Below, piece after piece: positions 35,099 through 43,465 of a DNA stretch of 64,000 nucleotides; the first letter of the stretch is position 1, and each line of letters begins with the position of its first letter. The DNA lies in assembly GCA_016286535.1 (NCBI GenBank), contig JAEESZ010000004.1, forward strand, positions 124,001 through 188,000. Direction: 5' to 3'. This DNA comes from Treponema sp. GTDB taxonomy: Bacteria; Spirochaetota; Spirochaetia; Treponematales; Treponemataceae. Made by a program: the position numbers and the translations under genes. The notes beneath the pieces are model-generated. The model saw nothing but the letters and a program-made list of their open reading frames with translations. It was not told the DNA's origin and did no database searches.

Positions 35099-36156
35099 TG
35101 GCAGAAAAAGTTTTAATGAAAGGAAATGAGGCAATAGGCGAAGCTGCAGTAAGAGCAGGCTGTCGTTTTTATTTTGCCTATCCTATTACTCCACAGAATG
35201 AAATTCCAGCATATATGGCAAAAAGACTTCCGGAGGTAGGGGGAACCTTCCTTCAGGCAGAAAGTGAACTTGCCGCAATCAATATGGTAATGGGAGCCAG
35301 TGCAGCCGGTGCCCGCTGTATGACATCATCTTCTTCTCCAGGAATCTCTTTGAAGCAGGAAGGTATTTCTTACATTTCCGGAGCCCAGCTTCCAGCAGTT
35401 GTTGTAAACATGATGCGTGGTGGACCTGGTCTTGGAAACATTTCCGGTGCCCAGGGAGACTACTTTCAGGCAACCCGCGGTGGTGGAAACGGTGACTATC
35501 ATGTAGTTGTTATTGCACCGGGAACTGTTCAGGAAATGGCAGACTGTACTGTAAAAGCTTTTGAAATTGCAGATAAATACCGCGTACTTTGTATGATTTT
35601 AGGAGACGGTTATCTTGGACAGATGTCTGAGCCTTGTATTCTTCCAGACTTTGTAGAAAAGCTTCCAGAAAAACCATGGGCACTTACAGGAAAAACTCCA
35701 GACCGCAAACAGAATAAACTTATGTCTTTAAAGCTTTCTGGCGTTGACGGCGAATTAAACGCTCATACAAAAGCACTTTTTGAAAATTACCAGAAGATTC
35801 AGGACAATGAAACAATGTCTGAAAGTTTTATGTGTGATGATGCAGATTTTGTTTTGACAGGATACGGTACTTGTGCCCGCGTTTGTAAAAAAGTTGTAAA
35901 AATGCTTCGCGAACAGGGAATTAAGGCTGGTCTTTTCCGTCCAATCACACTCTGGCCATTCCCACAGAAGGAACTTGAAGCTGCCTGTGCAAAAGCTAAA
36001 AAGATTCTTACAGTAGAAATGTCTATGGGTCAGATGGTTCAGGACATCAAACTTTATTCAGGTCACAAAGTAAGTGATGTTGATTTCTATGGTGAACCAG
36101 GAGGAATTATTCCTTCTGTAGATGCTATTATTGAGAAGGTAAAGAGCTATGTCTAA
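35098..36156 (+). CDS. korA: 2-oxoacid:ferredoxin oxidoreductase, alpha subunit (Kor/Vor type)
   Basis: 352 residues. The pyrimidine-binding domain has GNEAIGEAAVRAGCRFYFAYPITPQNE (in part) and MTSSSSPGISLKQEGISY. Together with korB it binds thiamine diphosphate and cleaves a 2-oxoacid to an acyl-CoA and CO2, reducing ferredoxin. Many spirochaete homologues are annotated as VorB (3-methyl-2-oxobutanoate). Choice between 2-oxoglutarate and branched-chain substrate cannot be made by eye. Overlaps korB by 8 bases. Confidence 0.93.
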   Translation: MAEKVLMKGNEAIGEAAVRAGCRFYFAYPITPQNEIPAYMAKRLPEVGGTFLQAESELAAINMVMGASAAGARCMTSSSSPGISLKQEGISYISGAQLPAVVVNMMRGGPGLGNISGAQGDYFQATRGGGNGDYHVVVIAPGTVQEMADCTVKAFEIADKYRVLCMILGDGYLGQMSEPCILPDFVEKLPEKPWALTGKTPDRKQNKLMSLKLSGVDGELNAHTKALFENYQKIQDNETMSESFMCDDADFVLTGYGTCARVCKKVVKMLREQGIKAGLFRPITLWPFPQKELEAACAKAKKILTVEMSMGQMVQDIKLYSGHKVSDVDFYGEPGGIIPSVDAIIEKVKSYV

Positions 36157-36937
36157 GAAATATGAATTTCCAAAATCAATGATTGACGTGCCTACACACT
36201 ACTGTGGTGGCTGTGGACATGGAATCGTACATAAACTTATTTGTCAGGTAATTGATGAAATGAATATTCAACAGGATGTTCTTTTAGTTGCTCCTGTAGG
36301 ATGTGCAGTATATGCCTACAACTATATAAATGTAGATTCCTGCGAAGCTGCTCACGGACGTGCTCCTGCAGTTGCAACCGGTATGAAACGCGTTCATCCT
36401 GACAAGCTGGTAATCAGCTACCAGGGAGACGGTGACCTTCTTGCAATTGGTACTGCAGAAACAGTTCATGCTGCAAACCGCGGAGAAAACATCACCGTAA
36501 TCTTTATTAACAATGCAATTTACGGTATGACAGGCGGTCAGATGGCTCCAACTTCACTGGTTGGTCAGGTTACAAAGACAACACCTTTTGGCCGTAATGC
36601 TGAAGAAGTAGGATATCCAATCCGTGCCTGTGAGCTTTTAAATACTCTGGTTGAACCAAAATATATTGAACGCGTTGCAGTTTACGATGTTCCTCATATT
36701 AACAAGGCAAAGGCTGCTATTAAAAAGGCTTTGACTTATCAGAAAGAAGGAAAGGGCTACAGCTTTGTAGAAGTTCTTTCTATGTGTCCTACAAACTGGG
36801 GTGTTGCACCAACAGTTGCTGCAGACTGGGTAAAAGATCAGATGGAACCTTATTATCCTCTTGGAGTTTTCCGTGATATTCCTGCTGGAGTAGTGCCAGA
36901 AGCTGCCACACCAAAAGCTGGTGTGGTAAGTAAATAA
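36149..36937 (+). CDS. korB: 2-oxoacid:ferredoxin oxidoreductase, beta subunit (TPP-binding)
   Basis: 262 residues. THYCGGCGHGIVHK and the thiamine diphosphate motif GDGD (in SYQGDGDLLAIG) with INNAIYGMTGGQ are typical. It is the catalytic subunit holding thiamine diphosphate. In the related operons korC comes next. Here a repeat and a GxxExxY gene separate the two. Confidence 0.94.
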   Translation: MSKKYEFPKSMIDVPTHYCGGCGHGIVHKLICQVIDEMNIQQDVLLVAPVGCAVYAYNYINVDSCEAAHGRAPAVATGMKRVHPDKLVISYQGDGDLLAIGTAETVHAANRGENITVIFINNAIYGMTGGQMAPTSLVGQVTKTTPFGRNAEEVGYPIRACELLNTLVEPKYIERVAVYDVPHINKAKAAIKKALTYQKEGKGYSFVEVLSMCPTNWGVAPTVAADWVKDQMEPYYPLGVFRDIPAGVVPEAATPKAGVVSK

Positions 36938-37020
36938 TAGGAACAGGATATAAAGATATTTAGGATATCTAAGATAAGGATTAACAAAGATACAAAAGAT
37001 ATTAAAGATTAAAAAGATAA
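36936..37020 (+). repeat. Left flank repeat of the GxxExxY element
   Basis: An AGGAT/AAGAT-rich stretch that begins directly after the korB stop (ATAGGAACAGGATATAAAG). It shares its opening with the repeat that begins right after korC (ATAGGAACAAGATGTATAGG). ATTAACAAAGAT (36979-36990) is the exact reverse complement of 37466-37477 on the other side of the gene. Confidence 0.65.
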
Positions 37021-37038
37021 AAGGAGACTAGCAGAGAT

Positions 37039-37407
37039 TTGATAGATGAAGATATTACAGAAAAAATAATAGGGGCTGCTTATAAAGTTGCGAATACTTT
37101 AGGTGCTGGATTTCTTGAAAAGGTTTATGAAAATGCACTTGCGATTGAACTTAAGAAATCTAGATTAAGTGTAAAACAACAATATTCACTTCCGGTTTAT
37201 TATGAAGACCAACTTGTTGGTAATTATTTTGCTGATTTGTTAGTTGAAGATTCTGTAATTGTAGAATTAAAAGCAGTTAGAGAACTTGTTCCTGAGTTTT
37301 CTGCACAGGTTATCAATTATTTAAAGGCTGCCAGAATAAACACAGGCTTGCTGATAAATTTTGGAAAGCCAAAAATTGAGATAAAGAGATTATATAATAA
37401 TAAATAA
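37039..37407 (+). CDS. GxxExxY-family protein inserted between korB and korC
   Basis: 122 residues from a TTG start with AAGGAG upstream. The name-giving motif is GFLEKVY (Gly24, Glu27, Tyr30). FADLLVEDSVIVELKAV has the spacing of a PD-(D/E)xK nuclease core (Asp near 67, Glu76-x-Lys78). The family is common in spirochaetes and other gut bacteria and of unknown role. Imperfect inverted repeats flank it on both sides. Its place inside an operon that is normally contiguous suggests insertion. It does not resemble the metabolic genes around it. Confidence 0.88.
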   Translation: MIDEDITEKIIGAAYKVANTLGAGFLEKVYENALAIELKKSRLSVKQQYSLPVYYEDQLVGNYFADLLVEDSVIVELKAVRELVPEFSAQVINYLKAARINTGLLINFGKPKIEIKRLYNNK

Positions 37408-37500
37408 TTATAAATCCTTTTCATCCTGTTCATCTTGTTTTTAATTAATCTTTTTTATCCTTTTCATCTTTGTTAATTTAGTTAATTTAGTTAATTTTGT
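37408..37500 (-). repeat. Right flank repeat of the GxxExxY element
   Basis: A pyrimidine-rich stretch (ATCCTTTTCATCCTGTTCAT and more) that is largely the inverse of the left flank. It includes ATCTTTGTTAAT (37466-37477), an exact inverse of 36979-36990. Then GTTAATTTA is repeated three times (37472-37498), the last copy imperfect. Confidence 0.65.
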
Positions 37501-37522
37501 TTTGCCTTTTTGGAGTTTATAT

Positions 37523-38074
37523 ATGACAACTGAAATAATTTTTGCGGGATTTGGTGGTCAGGGTGTTATTCTTGCCGGAAAAATCCTTACACTTGCCGGA
37601 ATGAGCGAAGATAAATACGTTTCACACATTCCATCTTACGGTGCAGAAATGCGCGGTGGAACAGCTAACTGTTCTGTAATTGTTAGTGATGAAGAAGTTG
37701 CTTCTCCTGTAATTGAAAAGCCGGATGTAGTTGTTGCCTTGAATAAGCCTTCTATGACCAAGTTTGAACAGTGGCTTAAACCTGGCGGACTTTTGATTTA
37801 CAATTCATCATTAATTGATATTGAACCAAGCCGTAAAGATATCCGCACACTGGCACTTCCAGCAAACGAAATTGCAGCAGAAACAAATAATGCCCGTGGT
37901 GCTAACATGGTTGTTCTTGGCTGTCTTGCAAAAGTATGCCCTGGTATGATTAGCGGAGTAAAACCATTTGAATATGCCCTTGATGAAGCAATTTCTGCCC
38001 GCAACAAGAAGTTTAATCCAATCAATATTGCAACAATTGAGGCTGCTTATAACAAGGATTACGATATAAAATAG
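37523..38074 (+). CDS. korC: 2-oxoacid:ferredoxin oxidoreductase, gamma subunit
   Basis: 183 residues from the ATG at 37523; the upstream extension lacks family residues and TGGAG at 37511-37515 fits the ATG. FGGQGVILAGKIL, HIPSYGAEMRGGTANC and VALNKPSMTKFEQWL are typical of the gamma subunit, which closes the catalytic complex. Separated from korB by the GxxExxY insertion. A repeat starts at the last base of its stop. Confidence 0.94.
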   Translation: MTTEIIFAGFGGQGVILAGKILTLAGMSEDKYVSHIPSYGAEMRGGTANCSVIVSDEEVASPVIEKPDVVVALNKPSMTKFEQWLKPGGLLIYNSSLIDIEPSRKDIRTLALPANEIAAETNNARGANMVVLGCLAKVCPGMISGVKPFEYALDEAISARNKKFNPINIATIEAAYNKDYDIK

Positions 38075-38195
38075 GAACAAGATGTATAGGATGTTCAGGA
38101 TATTAATATTGGGAACAAGATATACAGGATGTTTAGGATATTAATGTTCGGAACAAGATATACAATACATCCTTTTTATCCTGTCTATCTTGTTT
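38074..38195 (+). repeat. 38-base direct repeats with inverted end, ORF-less relative of the GxxExxY flanks
   Basis: Units at 38074-38110 and 38112-38148 and a partial third at 38150-38163 share GGAACAAGATxTAxAGGATG. The segment 38167-38195 (ATCCTTTTTATCCTGTCTAT and more) is an inverted copy; AACAAGATATACAGGAT matches its inverse at 16 of 17 positions. The same sequence theme flanks the GxxExxY gene. Confidence 0.7.
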
Positions 38196-38222
38196 AAAAT
38201 AATATATTAAGTGAGGTTAAAT

Positions 38223-38798
38223 ATGAGTGAAAAAAACAAAATTGGTGCTAAAGTAAAACTGGTTCGCGAAAACCGCAAACTTTCTATTGAAGATGTTTCT
38301 GAACGCACAAATCTAAGCGTTGAACAGATTGCCAGCATTGAAGACGGTTCTCTGGTACCAAATCTAACTCCACTTATTAAAATTGCCCGCGTTCTTGGTG
38401 TAAGACTGGGAACCTTTATGGATGATGATGAAAATCTTGGTCCTGTAGTTACAAAAGCACAGGATAAAAAGGAAGTTACCCGCTTTTCTGACAGAGGAAA
38501 CGCAGTTAATTCTGATCTTGATTTTTATACTCTTTCCCAGAACAAAGCCGGCCGTCACATGGATCCATTTATTATTGATATTTTCCCAGGTTCAGAAGAA
38601 GAAGTAAAGCTTTCTACCCACGAAGGTGAAGAATTTATTTACGTTCTTGAAGGTAAGGTCGAAATTCTTTACGGAAAAGACAAATATGAGCTTGAAAAGG
38701 GAGATTCAATTTATTATGAATCTATAGTTGCTCATCATGTTCATTCACATGGAAGCGAAAAGGCAAAAATCCTGGCAGTAATTTATACTCCAGCTTAA
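38223..38798 (+). CDS. XRE-family regulator with C-terminal cupin domain
   Basis: 191 residues from the ATG at 38223 (GTGAGG ribosome site at 38211-38216). Helix-turn-helix at about 7-65 (IGAKVKLVRENRKLSIEDVSERTNLS in part). Cupin at about 115-188 (HEGEEFIYVLEGKVEILYG, GDSIYYES, HHVHSHGSEKAKILAVIY in part). Such proteins sense a small molecule in the cupin pocket. It follows korC and may be co-transcribed with it. It is a paralogue of the regulator at 47294. Confidence 0.9.
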   Translation: MSEKNKIGAKVKLVRENRKLSIEDVSERTNLSVEQIASIEDGSLVPNLTPLIKIARVLGVRLGTFMDDDENLGPVVTKAQDKKEVTRFSDRGNAVNSDLDFYTLSQNKAGRHMDPFIIDIFPGSEEEVKLSTHEGEEFIYVLEGKVEILYGKDKYELEKGDSIYYESIVAHHVHSHGSEKAKILAVIYTPA

Positions 38799-38817
38799 TA
38801 GGCAATCGGCCTTTCAT

Positions 38818-39021
38818 ATGGACGACAAAGAATATTACAGCCTTATGAACCGCTCTTCCTCCTGGGCGCTTCAGCAGGCTTTAAAAAAGAAAAACAAAAA
38901 TCCACACAAAAAGCCTGCAGATAATCTTTCTGCAGGCAATTCATCATATACCCACCTTGAAGCCTTGCAGGGCAGCGCCGACGCCCAGATGCTAATGGAA
39001 AAGGCCAGAGAAGACGAATAA
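38818..39021 (+). CDS. Small hypothetical protein, 67 aa
   Basis: 67 residues, 19 bases after the XRE-cupin gene. Contains MNRSSSWALQQALKKKNKNPHKKP, then an acidic end. No membrane segment and no known motif. Reading frame and position support a real gene, but it is short. Confidence 0.5.
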   Translation: MDDKEYYSLMNRSSSWALQQALKKKNKNPHKKPADNLSAGNSSYTHLEALQGSADAQMLMEKAREDE

Positions 39022-39031
39022 AAAAGAAAGT

Positions 39032-39061
39032 TTGACAAACTGCAAAAAGTGCTAATATACT
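39032..39061 (+). promoter_or_regulatory. Promoter of the LRR lipoprotein gene
   Basis: -35 TTGACA (39032-39037), 18-base spacer, -10 TATACT (39056-39061). The start of transcription should fall at or next to the ATG at 39068. Confidence 0.65.
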
Positions 39062-39067
39062 TTTTAT

Positions 39068-40732
39068 ATGATTAATTATAAAAAGTTATTTAGTATCGTT
39101 TCAAAAAGTATTGTTGTTTTTTCTATTGTGTTTTGTTCATGTAAAATCAATGTTACTCCAAAGCCTGCAGAAAATCCTCTTCCTTCAAATTATATTTATG
39201 TTAAAGATTTTTCCACTTATGTAGAAAACAGCGAAGAAACAGAAGTTTCCGTTCATATTTTAGATAAAGATCCTGATTTAAGTATAATTAGAAAAGGACT
39301 TGATGCTAATAAAAACAAAATGCTTAGCATTGATTTATCTGAATGTACTGATTTGATTATTATAAATAATAAAGATTTTATATGCTGTAATAATATTAAA
39401 TCTATTATTTTACCAGAAAGCATTACTTCAATAGAGCCAGTTGCATTTAGACAATGTACATACCTGGAATCTATAAACATTCCTTCAGCTATAATAAAAC
39501 TTGGGATTGAAACTTACGATAAATTTGGTAATTTAGCTGATAACGTATTATCAGGAATTTTTGAAGATTGTTTTTCTTTAAAAAATGTAATTTTAAATGA
39601 AGGTTTAGAAGAAATTGGTGAAAGTACATTCTCAAATTGTAATAACTTAAAATCAATTAATTTTCCATCTACCTTAAAAAAAATACATTCGTATGCTTTT
39701 TATAACACAAGTTTTGAATCATTAATAATACCAGATAATGTTGAATGCATTAAGAATAATGCATTTAGACAATGCAAACAATTAGAAAATGTATATATTG
39801 GTTCAGAAGTAAAATCAATAGATGGAAATCCCTTTGTCAGATGTTATGCACTGAAAAATATAAGAATTGATGAAAAAAATTTATTTTATAAAACAATTGA
39901 TAATAGTATTTATTCTGGCGATTTAAGGAAATTAATTTTTTATAATTATAATTCAACACATACAATTCCTGATACTTGTGAGGTAATCGGAAAAGAATCT
40001 TTTACTGATAATAATTATTTAACAACAATATTATTGCCTTCAAATTTAAAATCTATTGAAGAATTTGCTTTTTTTCAATGTTTACATTTAGAAGATATTA
40101 TAATTCCTGATAGTGTTGTAGAAATGGAACCAGAAGTATTTGATAGCTGTAGAAGTCTTACAAAAGTAAAATTATCTGCTAAATTAACATATCTACCACT
40201 GGGGGTATTTGCCTGTTGTAAAAATTTGGAAGAAATTGATATTCCTGATAGTGTTGAAATTATTTATAATGACGCTTTTTTTTACTGCGAAAAACTTAAA
40301 AATGTAAGATTTCATGAAGGATTGAAAACTATAAACCGTTCTGTATTTGGATATTGTTCGTCTTTGGAAAATCTTTCTTTGCCCGCTGGTTTAGAAGCTT
40401 TTTCTCTTACTGGTTTGGAAACTACAAAAATTAAAGAACTAAGAATACCTGGTAGTGTTCACGAAATAAGAGATTTTGATCTTATAGAAAAAATAGTTAT
40501 TGAAGAAGGTCAAAGCAATATTAATTTAATATCTGTAGATAGAGATTCAAAATTAAAAGAAATTTACCTTCCAAAATCTTTAAATACAATCCCTGATAAA
40601 GCTTTTGAAGATACAATTAATTTAACAGACGTTTATTATGCAGGAAGTGAAAAAGACTGGAATAAGATAGATATAGGATTTTTTAATACTTATTTATACA
40701 AGGCGTCAATACATTATAAAGTAAAATATTAA
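39068..40732 (+). CDS. BspA-type leucine-rich-repeat surface lipoprotein
   Basis: 554 residues. A lipoprotein-like signal peptide ends near Cys23-Cys25 (VFCSCKINV). From about residue 85 to 540 there are about 15 LRR_5-type units, with YAFYNTSFESLIIPDNVECIK, NAFRQCKQLENV and similar patterns of about 23 residues. BspA-like proteins of Treponema and Bacteroidetes bind host or bacterial surfaces. The gene looks more AT-rich than its neighbours (many ATA, AAA, TTA codons), which may point to transfer. It seems to lack a ribosome site. Confidence 0.85.
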   Translation: MINYKKLFSIVSKSIVVFSIVFCSCKINVTPKPAENPLPSNYIYVKDFSTYVENSEETEVSVHILDKDPDLSIIRKGLDANKNKMLSIDLSECTDLIIINNKDFICCNNIKSIILPESITSIEPVAFRQCTYLESINIPSAIIKLGIETYDKFGNLADNVLSGIFEDCFSLKNVILNEGLEEIGESTFSNCNNLKSINFPSTLKKIHSYAFYNTSFESLIIPDNVECIKNNAFRQCKQLENVYIGSEVKSIDGNPFVRCYALKNIRIDEKNLFYKTIDNSIYSGDLRKLIFYNYNSTHTIPDTCEVIGKESFTDNNYLTTILLPSNLKSIEEFAFFQCLHLEDIIIPDSVVEMEPEVFDSCRSLTKVKLSAKLTYLPLGVFACCKNLEEIDIPDSVEIIYNDAFFYCEKLKNVRFHEGLKTINRSVFGYCSSLENLSLPAGLEAFSLTGLETTKIKELRIPGSVHEIRDFDLIEKIVIEEGQSNINLISVDRDSKLKEIYLPKSLNTIPDKAFEDTINLTDVYYAGSEKDWNKIDIGFFNTYLYKASIHYKVKY

Positions 40733-40746
40733 ATACTTCCTGACGC

Positions 40747-40779
40747 AAAAAAAGGATGACTAAAATTAATTAGTCATCC
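40747..40779 (-). terminator. Bidirectional terminator between convergent lipoprotein genes
   Basis: Stem GGATGACTAA/TTAGTCATCC (10 bp, 40754-40763 with 40770-40779). On the minus strand it is followed by seven U. On the plus strand by CTTTCTT, so it probably serves both genes. Confidence 0.8.
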
Positions 40780-40809
40780 CTTTCTTGATGTGTTTTTATA
40801 TCAATGAAA

Positions 40810-43305
40810 TTAATTTAATGAAAATGTGTGGATTGGGATACTGTTGTAATAATAATATCCAGAAGTAGATACACATTTTATAATTTGATTTTCTGTATCA
40901 ATTGCGTAATGATAAACATTGTTATCAGAATCTGATTGTGGGTAAGTGCTTTGACCTTTTACACTTGTGGCTGATATATATGTTGTGCGAATTTCTCCAC
41001 ATAATTTTTTATAAAGATCTGAATAATTATTTAAGAATTGGGCAAAGAGTGTATATTCTGGAATTGTTGGAATATACCAGTTGTTTGTAAAATTTTCTTC
41101 AAGATTAGTTGAATATAAAGAATCTGAAAAAAGTGCTCCATAGTTTATAATATCTTTATAAAGTGGATAATTGTTTCCATTCATAGAATAACCATTAAGA
41201 ATTCTGTTAATTATATCTTCTGTTAAAGATGTATTTCCTGTTGAAAGCCCGTTAGCAAATGTCGCTTCAGAAATAGGTAATGTTGAACTTGTTTCTTTTT
41301 GAATAATGACATCATTATTGGTTGCTGGAATTTCATATGTAGGAAAATTTTCTACTTGAGTTAAATCAAAGCTTGTGTCTCCATTGTTTGATATCTTTGT
41401 TTGCGTAGTAAAGTAATTATTATAGGTTTTTGTTCCAACCATTAAATTTACTGCTCCCAGTAAGTCATCTTCTGTACCTGCATAAAATACAATACCTGCA
41501 AGTGAGCTTCTCATCTGGTAGGTAAGGTAAGGGTAGTTTTCTGGTCTTACACGGCTATTATCTGCAAATACAAGGTCTCCAATCTGAACTGGATCCGCTT
41601 CCTCAAGTATGTAATCAACTTCGTTTAGTACTCCTTCTTCGTTGATGTACCAGTTTGTTTGAGTATCACCCCCTGTTGGATTTACACAGAATTTAGAAAA
41701 GCAATTTTCAAGAATTGATGTGTCAGAGTTTGCACAATTGATTATTGTTGAACCTCCATTGGCAGAATAAAGAGTTATTAAAGCCGCGGTTTCTGCATCG
41801 GTTGTTAATTCGCTGTCCAGTGTAATATTTATACTTGAATTTAAGTATATATCATTTGAAGGGTCTACATAAGCATTTTCTGAAAAATGAAGGTTTGTAA
41901 CTTGACCAGAATTACTATTATCACTGTAAATTGCTGAACCATTGTTGTCAGCTGTATTATCTTTTATTTCCCCTCCAGCTAAATAAATAGAAGTTGTATT
42001 ACTAACAAGGTTAGAGTAAATTGCACCTCCATTATATGCAGAGCAAGAAGTTATACTTCCTCCATTAATAGAAACGCTTCCTCCTTTCATATAAATTGCA
42101 CCACCACCTTCTGATGTACTTGTTGCAGAACATTCTGAAATAAAAGCATTATTGCTTAAAGAAAATGAATTGTGTAAATTTGTCATATAAATAGCGCCCC
42201 CGGAAGTAGCATGACAATCTGTAATTGAAGATGAATCTTTCATGGAAACTGAACCATAGTCTATGTCAATAGCCGTGTTATTATAGCCATTTATCGATGC
42301 ATTACCTTGCATTGTTAGAGATCCTCTCCAAAGCAAGACAGCTCTTATCTCAGTACTTAATCCTTCTAAGCTTGTTCCATAAGCAAGCGTTACATCTGGG
42401 CTTAAAGTATTTCCATTTTGACCAAGTTGAATTGTTGCCTGACTTCCACTAGTAGACTGAATTTTTATATTTGTAAAAATAATCGGAGTAGTTGTTCCTA
42501 TTGTTATATTTGTTGAATCCTGGTTAATAGCTGTCATGTCAGGATTAAGGCTTGAAATTGTAATAGATTCTTTTACCTTTCCAGATAAATTGTCACCCTT
42601 TGTTACTGGATCTCCAAAGAATATACTTTGATTAAAACTGGCTTCTTCCCCATATCCTGTAAGAATAATTTCGTAATTGTCATTTTGATTTCCGTATTCA
42701 GCAATCCAGTCTATAGCTGACTGAATATAAACAAAGCCTGTAGATGGAGTTTTTCCATCATTTTTGATAGTCACTAAATTTCCATTCTCATCTTCGATTC
42801 CATAAGTTTCTCTTTCTAATGCATTTTCAATAAAAGAAGATTCATTTTGAAATCCTTCATCATACCTTACGTAAATCTTCTTGGTTAATTCCTTCATAAT
42901 AATCTTTATGGTATTTGGGCCGCCGCCAATTGTTTTTTTATTACTTGTACCTTTGTAAAGTATGTATTTTGAATTTTCAGGGTCATCATCATTTGTAATT
43001 ATATAGGCTTCAACAGTTACCTGTATTTTTGTTCCTACCGGAATTTCGTCCTGTTCATAGTATGGCTTTTCCGTAAGATTAAGGGTAACAGGTTCGTCTA
43101 GAAGTCCGTCAATGGTTAATTTAGCATATACATCTTTTTCTTCTTCAAGATATGTATCAATTAGATTCCTTGAAGTGGATGGACTGCCTTTTAGGCTGGT
43201 AAAATCTAAAAAAATGGATCCACTTTTGTTTGCAGAAAAATTGCACGAAGCAAGAACTGCAATAAATAAAAAGGTAAAAACTGGTAAAAATTTTGATTTA
43301 AACAT
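40810..43305 (-). CDS. Large lipoprotein with beta-helix-like repeats
   Basis: 831 residues from the ATG at 43305; AGGAG (minus strand, 43317-43313) is 8 bases before it. Lipobox-like VLASC at about 17-21. The N-terminal domain (about 25-170) is a beta-sandwich. Residues about 255-500 are repeated strand turns rich in Gly, Ser and Asn (GGAIYMTN, GGAIYMKGG, NNGSAIYSDNS), as in right-handed parallel beta-helix proteins of the polymorphic outer-membrane type. No catalytic residues are evident. The C-terminal part is unlike any family I know. Probably a surface protein. Confidence 0.75.
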   Translation of the reverse strand: MFKSKFLPVFTFLFIAVLASCNFSANKSGSIFLDFTSLKGSPSTSRNLIDTYLEEEKDVYAKLTIDGLLDEPVTLNLTEKPYYEQDEIPVGTKIQVTVEAYIITNDDDPENSKYILYKGTSNKKTIGGGPNTIKIIMKELTKKIYVRYDEGFQNESSFIENALERETYGIEDENGNLVTIKNDGKTPSTGFVYIQSAIDWIAEYGNQNDNYEIILTGYGEEASFNQSIFFGDPVTKGDNLSGKVKESITISSLNPDMTAINQDSTNITIGTTTPIIFTNIKIQSTSGSQATIQLGQNGNTLSPDVTLAYGTSLEGLSTEIRAVLLWRGSLTMQGNASINGYNNTAIDIDYGSVSMKDSSSITDCHATSGGAIYMTNLHNSFSLSNNAFISECSATSTSEGGGAIYMKGGSVSINGGSITSCSAYNGGAIYSNLVSNTTSIYLAGGEIKDNTADNNGSAIYSDNSNSGQVTNLHFSENAYVDPSNDIYLNSSINITLDSELTTDAETAALITLYSANGGSTIINCANSDTSILENCFSKFCVNPTGGDTQTNWYINEEGVLNEVDYILEEADPVQIGDLVFADNSRVRPENYPYLTYQMRSSLAGIVFYAGTEDDLLGAVNLMVGTKTYNNYFTTQTKISNNGDTSFDLTQVENFPTYEIPATNNDVIIQKETSSTLPISEATFANGLSTGNTSLTEDIINRILNGYSMNGNNYPLYKDIINYGALFSDSLYSTNLEENFTNNWYIPTIPEYTLFAQFLNNYSDLYKKLCGEIRTTYISATSVKGQSTYPQSDSDNNVYHYAIDTENQIIKCVSTSGYYYYNSIPIHTFSLN

Positions 43306-43395
43306 TTTTTTATCTCCTAACAAATTATTATATAGTAAGAAGTAGAAAAATAAAAGATAAAAATGTGCGGGTAAGGGTGGTTTGTAATTTACATA

Positions 43396-43413
43396 TACTA
43401 AAAATATTTAATA
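43396..43413. promoter_or_regulatory. Dyad TACTAAA-N4-TTTAATA upstream of acyl-CoA synthetase promoter
   Basis: 7-4-7 dyad with one mismatch. It starts 34 bases before the -35 box, exactly the distance seen for the copy at 47179. Twenty bases (43395-43414) are identical to 47178-47197. Confidence 0.55.
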
Positions 43414-43429
43414 TATTTAAACTTTTATA

Positions 43430-43458
43430 TTGCACATTCCGTAATTTTTTTATATTAT
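43430..43458 (+). promoter_or_regulatory. Promoter of the first acyl-CoA synthetase gene
   Basis: -35 TTGCAC (43430-43435), 17-base spacer, -10 TATTAT (43453-43458). Transcription should begin at about the ATG at 43466. Confidence 0.7.
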
Positions 43459-43465
43459 TTGACCT

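Noticed and set aside
37472-37498. Three 9-base GTTAATTTA repeats as a CRISPR-like or iteron array
   Set aside because: Too short and without spacers; it fits the edge of the GxxExxY element.
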